Shown: positions 60,201-64,000 of the stretch, one piece after another
Layout: each line of letters opens with the position of its first letter
Position numbering within the stretch: the stretch's first letter is position 1
From: Linanthus parryae
Taxonomy: Eukaryota > Streptophyta > Magnoliopsida > Ericales > Polemoniaceae
Length of the DNA: 64,000 nucleotides
NCBI GenBank assembly: GCA_023055425.1
Contig: JALGPY010000002.1
Coordinates: 152,964,845 to 153,028,844 of the forward strand
Direction of reading: 5' to 3'
The notes under the pieces: model-generated
Databases searched by the model: none
Told to the model about the DNA's origin: nothing
What the model saw: only the letters and a program-made list of their open reading frames with translations
Position numbers and translations under genes: made by a program

Positions 60201-60840
60201 TTGTCATGTTGTGACAAACGTTACACCGTAACAGGGTAACTATAAAGGCAATTATCGGACATGATATGAAGCAAGCTGAGAGATGGTAGTGATGTAGAGA
60301 GGATTTTTCCCTCCTGCATAACTGGAGTAAATATCCACAGCCACCCGATGATTGAGACTTATGCATGGCCATGCTCAAATAAATTAATATGAGATATTGA
60401 TGTTATTTTTTTATCTAAGTCTACTCACAGATCGAGAAAATATAGATTGGACGTACAAGCGTGACACTCCTTATTTTGTTTCCAATCTGGATAGATGAGA
60501 CAAATGGATTACTCCTAATTGTTATTACTGCAACGTAATTAGAAACCTACATTGGTCACAGAGGTTAGTTAGATCACTGACATTCCTATTACATGGGTAG
60601 CATTGATGTATTGGTAGATGTCACTCAATGTTTGTAATAATTGTTATTACTGCCAACGTAATTAGAAAACTACAGGGACACACACAAGAATAGATGAAAC
60701 TGGAATTACTTGATAATTAGTTGGACTAATTAAAAATAATGAATTGATTGGACTAAAGTGTAAATTGTGCTCATCAGTTGGACAGAAGAGCAGTTTGTGG
60801 ATTAGAATGCAAACTAATCCAAACTGTTGGATTTAAGGGC
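57207..60840 (+). mobile_element. Second decayed copia copy (pol to 3' LTR)
   Basis: Same family and orientation as 42870/54846. In order: GAG-pre-integrase (ISCLDKM-like region, then SYETCEACLLGK, about 57500-57560), integrase (HIDVCGPLIKSSKGGFQYFITFTDG, about 57570-57655; RGTPLLNGVS near 57850), linker (FYPIENKVFVTQTPVFLG), RT (58440-59130, QMDIKN..., LKQAF), RNase H (59280-59800, IFKVPADVLPTMPLAQQKH), PPT-like gtgagagac, then the LTR from 59830. Many frameshifts and stops. The start is cut at the solo LTR. Confidence 0.85.
59830..60840 (+). repeat. 3' LTR of the second copia copy, truncated
   Basis: Starts TATTGGTATTATGCCCTAG after gtgagagac. The order of motifs (cccaatctaccacata-type, gaatatccacagcc, aaactacagggacacaca) follows the other copia LTRs up to the TATA region. 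It is cut by the SIRE-like element. Confidence 0.75.
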
Positions 60841-61993
60841 TGTAACTTCAAAGTTGTTTTCAAAGCTTTGAAGCTGGTTTCAAAGCCTTGAAAACTCACA
60901 TCATAAACTAAGGGGGAGTTCCCACTCCTATTCACTCTCTAATCCCCTGCACTTGATCATGCTATATTGTATGATGAAAGACAAACTGATTCTGTGTTAT
61001 AACATGCTTTGGTCTATCATTTGACTAAGTTATTTGCAGGGATTGTGAGCTAACTCTGTTTTGCAGATTTAGCTTAAGTTTCCTTATTTACAGGATTGCA
61101 GAATTGGCAATAAAGGCATGCATATTACTGCTAGTCTTATGGGAAGTTGTCTAGACTTACCTTAAAAAACAATTGAGAAAATCATGCATCTAGCCGTTGG
61201 GATAAAGCTTTTAAGAATCAATTATCTGCAAGAGGATTTTTATGTATTTCTGTTGAAGCTCCCCATATAGTCTGGAATTCAAATTGACAGAAGAGAGATT
61301 TTTTGAGAGAGATTTACAAGAACAGAGCTTTACACAGAGATTCATACACTCTCACGGATTAACAAGCATCATAGAAGAAGATAAATAATCCATTCAATCC
61401 ATTCCAGATTCCTGAACAACATTTCAAGCTTCATTGCTTCACCGTGTTCACATGGTTCTTCATCCAGATCTTAATTTATATATCATTCTGTTATATTACT
61501 TAATCATCTGTTCTTGTTGAATTGTTTCAGAGGAACAACAAATAATTCTTATTGTATCAGTTAGCTAGAGCTGTTACTAGATAGGTTAGGAAGAAGCACA
61601 GGCTGAAAAGAGTAAGGCTATTCAGTTAGCCTAAGATCTAGGGCTTAACTCTTGATAAATAAGAAGTTGTTGAAATATTAGAGGGATTAGATTCTTCAGA
61701 CGGAGAGTAGGTCACTTGGGTCCGAACTTCATAACAAATCACTTTGTTCATTTTCTTGCTTTAATGTTCTTCACTTGTCTTCAAAATTGCTTCAAAATAG
61801 GTTTTTGTTCAAAGCTTTGGAAAGCTTTTCAAAGATTTGAAAATACTCAGTTTATTTTAAACAGTCTGTTTTGGTTTCAAAGATTTGAAACTGATTTCAA
61901 AGCTTTGAAATACTTCAACTTTTTCTCATTTTGTTTTAAATCCACACTAGAGTATTTGATCCTGTAACTGCATACTTACAGTCAGTCTTCAAT

Positions 61994-62005
61994 TGGTATC
62001 AGAGC
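61994..62005 (+). other. Primer-binding site (tRNA-iMet)
   Basis: TGGTATCAGAGC two bases after the LTR end ...GTCTTCA, an exact copia primer site. Confidence 0.9.
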
Positions 62006-62047
62006 ATGTATCACTGTTTAGATCGAACTATATTTTGATCATGATTA

Positions 62048-63760
62048 ATGTAGGTGAAGGTGGTTTCTCACAAGGAAGAGCTGCTAACATACCTCTTCTG
62101 TTTTGTGGAGACACTTTTTTACACTGAAAGCCTTGATGAAAATATTTATCATTGATCAGGATATTGAACTATGGTCTATTGTCCAGAATGGACCTCACAC
62201 ATTCTACCTAGAAAAGGATGAGATTAAAACTCCCAAACCTGAAAACTCTCTCTCTACTTCTGAATTAAAACAAATTTCAAAAAATTATAGAGCAATGAAT
62301 CTTTTGTAATGTGCTTTGAATGCAGATGAATTCAACAGGATATCTACCTGCAAGACTGCTAAGGAGATCTGGGATAAACAGGTGGTCACTTTTGAAGGAA
62401 CCAACCAAGTGAAGAAAACCAAGATCAATATATTCCTTAGACAGTACGAACTGTTCAAGATGAATGGAGATGAATTCACAAAGACATGTTCAAGAGATTT
62501 ACTAACATTGTCAACAATCAGGAGTCCTTGGGGAAATCATTCTACATTTAAGAGAAAATAAAAATGATCTTCAGAAGTCTTCTAAAGCCAAATGGGAACC
62601 AAATACTACATCCATTGAAGAAGCTCAAGATATGTCCTTTCTTCAACTAGATGATTTACGTAGAAAGCTACTCACACATGAGATCTCCACGAGTGAAGCT
62701 GATGGAGAACTACCAGAGAGCGTCAAGAATCTTTCACTCAAGGCCAAAGATATTGAACAACCTCAAATCCTTGAGAAAGAAGAAGATGAGGAAGAAGATC
62801 ATTTTGCTCTCATTCCAAATCCTTGACAAGGATTCTCAATATAAAGAATAACTTTGGAAACAAAGACATCAGTAGAGACAAATTCAAATCTTCAAGTAGC
62901 AATGACTACAAAGGTAAGTCATGTTCCCATGTAAATAAATATAAATGACTAAATTGCTTTAAGTGTGTTGATGCAGGACATCTTATCAGAGATTGCGCTC
63001 ACAAGAAAAGCAAGCACTTTCATAAGAAGGACAATGACAACGAAGGTATGGTAGCTTCATGGAGTTATGATTCTTCAAGTGAATCATATTATGAAGAAGA
63101 TCAAGCCAACCTATGTCTTATTTCCAAGCATGATGGAAGCTCAGAAAAGAACATAGAGGTAATGGTGAATAGTCTAATATCTAAACATGCAAATCTACTA
63201 TCTGAGATTTTGAAAAAAGTGCTTCTGAATGAGGAAGACTACCTAAATGAAATGAAGTCTTTGAAGGAGAAAGTTCATGGGCAAGCAAAAGAGAGTTTTC
63301 TATTACTTTCCGAGAACAAGAATCTTGAAATTTCTCAGGCAAATACTGACAGAGATTTCAAAGCCTTGAAAACTCAAGTCAAAGAAGTTTTAATTCCTCC
63401 TCTGAGTGACAACATTGTTGCTCGAAGGCATCATCATGATGAATTACAGGAACATAAGACTCTTCTGGTTGAGAAACTTTAGGACTCTAAGAATTTTATA
63501 ACAAAACTTTCTGGCTCTTAAGATTTTGCTTACCTAAATTTGAACAAGCATGAGTCAGAGGATGAAGCAGATTCAGAGAATGGTTCTAAGACCATCATGC
63601 AGGAAACCAGAAGAGATTTTCAAAGCCTTGAAAGTGGCTCTCAAAGCCTTGAATAAGGACCTCAAGGAACATATAATGGTCAAGCCACTACATCAAACTA
63701 TCAAGGCCTTGAAAAGATTACTGGAGAACAAGAGCACTAGACACAAAGAAAAATGTTCAA
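62048..63760 (+). pseudogene. SIRE-like gag, frameshifted
   Basis: Pieces in different frames: ALMKIFIIDQDIELWSIVQNGP (about 62133-62198), DEFNRISTCKTAKEIWDKQVV then EGTNQVKKTKINIFLRQYELFKM (62316-62465), LDDLRRKLLTHEIS (62647-62690), the zinc knuckle CFKCVDAGHLIRDC (62955-62996), and MVASWSYDSSSESYYEEDQANLC (63048-). A stop at 62306 and several frameshifts make it inactive. The tail (63340-63760) repeats FKALK-type codons created by the caaagccttgaaa word. Confidence 0.8.
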
Positions 63761-63764
63761 ATAT

Positions 63765-64000
63765 CTGTCATCTCATCCGGCATGAAACATCATTTGTGAT
63801 CCATCCACTGGTACACACACAAGATCTCAGTTAAAGAACTTGTGTGCTTTTAATGCTTTTTTGTCTCTTGTAGAACCTAAGAATGTGAAAGAAGAGCTAA
63901 AAGAAGAAGACCATATCATTGAAATGCAAAGTGAGCTGAATGAATTTGAGAGGAACAAAGTATGGAATCTAGTTCCTCCTCCCAAAAATCAGTATGTATT
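63765..64000 (+). pseudogene. SIRE-like integrase-RT junction
   Basis: Reads CDPSTGTHTRSQL, then SLVEPKNVKEELKEEDHIIEM and ELNEFERNKVWNLVPPP, the linker and start of copia RT. It follows gag directly, so most of protease and integrase was deleted. It continues past the window. Confidence 0.8.

Larger units (their letters stand above)
60841..64000 (+). mobile_element. SIRE-like copia element, 5' part, runs off the window
   Basis: 5' LTR about 60841-61991 (start could instead be 60954), PBS TGGTATCAGAGC at 61994-62005, decayed gag, then a jump into the integrase-RT junction. The LTR is related to 9385-10812. The element carries many caaagc[c/t]ttgaaa words in LTR and gag. The rest lies beyond 64000. 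Confidence 0.8.

Overview
This is nuclear DNA from a flowering plant, most likely a eudicot. The evidence is a nine-exon BUB3-type checkpoint gene, a plastid-division MinE exon, Dicer-like gene remnants, and a dense mix of plant Ty1-copia, Athila-type Ty3-gypsy, L1-type LINE, Stowaway, hAT and PIF/Harbinger elements. I see no prokaryotic gene organisation, rRNA, tRNA gene or CRISPR array.

Layout. 1-5112 is a gene-poor block (A), copied again at about 8490-11073 (B). Each copy has since gained its own insertions: A carries two Stowaways, a copia solo LTR, a PIF/Harbinger element and another MITE; B carries a solo LTR of a different copia family. Between the copies (5110-8480) lie a decayed inverted pair of Dicer-like DUF283 exons and a MinE coding exon that lacks its transit-peptide exon. 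11399-22050 is the one apparently intact host gene, a BUB3.3-like WD40 protein of 323 residues, with a consensus E2F site upstream and introns loaded with MITEs, a tandem duplication, a hairpin and a 1.9-kb TIR element. 22051-24400 is downstream sequence with nested foldback elements. 24400-28905 is a 5'-truncated LINE (minus strand) split by a 938-bp TA-flanked TIR element.

29576-38606 is a whole but dead copia element (minus strand, TSD AGTTT). It has diverged LTRs, a deletion that removed reverse transcriptase, a solo LTR nested in gag, and a foreign-looking proline-rich stretch in its leader. It sits inside a 65-bp tandem repeat. 38607-42870 holds a possible exon fragment, another solo LTR and a long TTG repeat. 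43107-54840 is a very young, structurally complete Athila-like gypsy element (TSD TACGT). It encodes Gag, protease and a plant-transposon-domain protein but no RT, RNase H or integrase. It is inserted in an old copia RT gene (42870-43106 plus 54846-55861). 55862-60840 is a SIRE-like solo LTR followed by a second decayed copia copy. 60841-64000 is the 5' part of a SIRE-like element cut by the window edge.

Strongest signals. (1) Arrays of the 16-bp palindrome GTAATCGTACGATTAC occur at 22-bp spacing in both gypsy LTRs and its interior. (2) A Dicer-gene inverted repeat is present. (3) The MinE/Dicer fragments are sandwiched between two copies of one block. (4) The 65-bp repeat register is restored exactly when the copia insertion is removed. 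I found no gene cluster that forms a clearly new system; the novelty candidates are regulatory and structural features of mobile elements. All calls are by eye from the sequence, without database searches.
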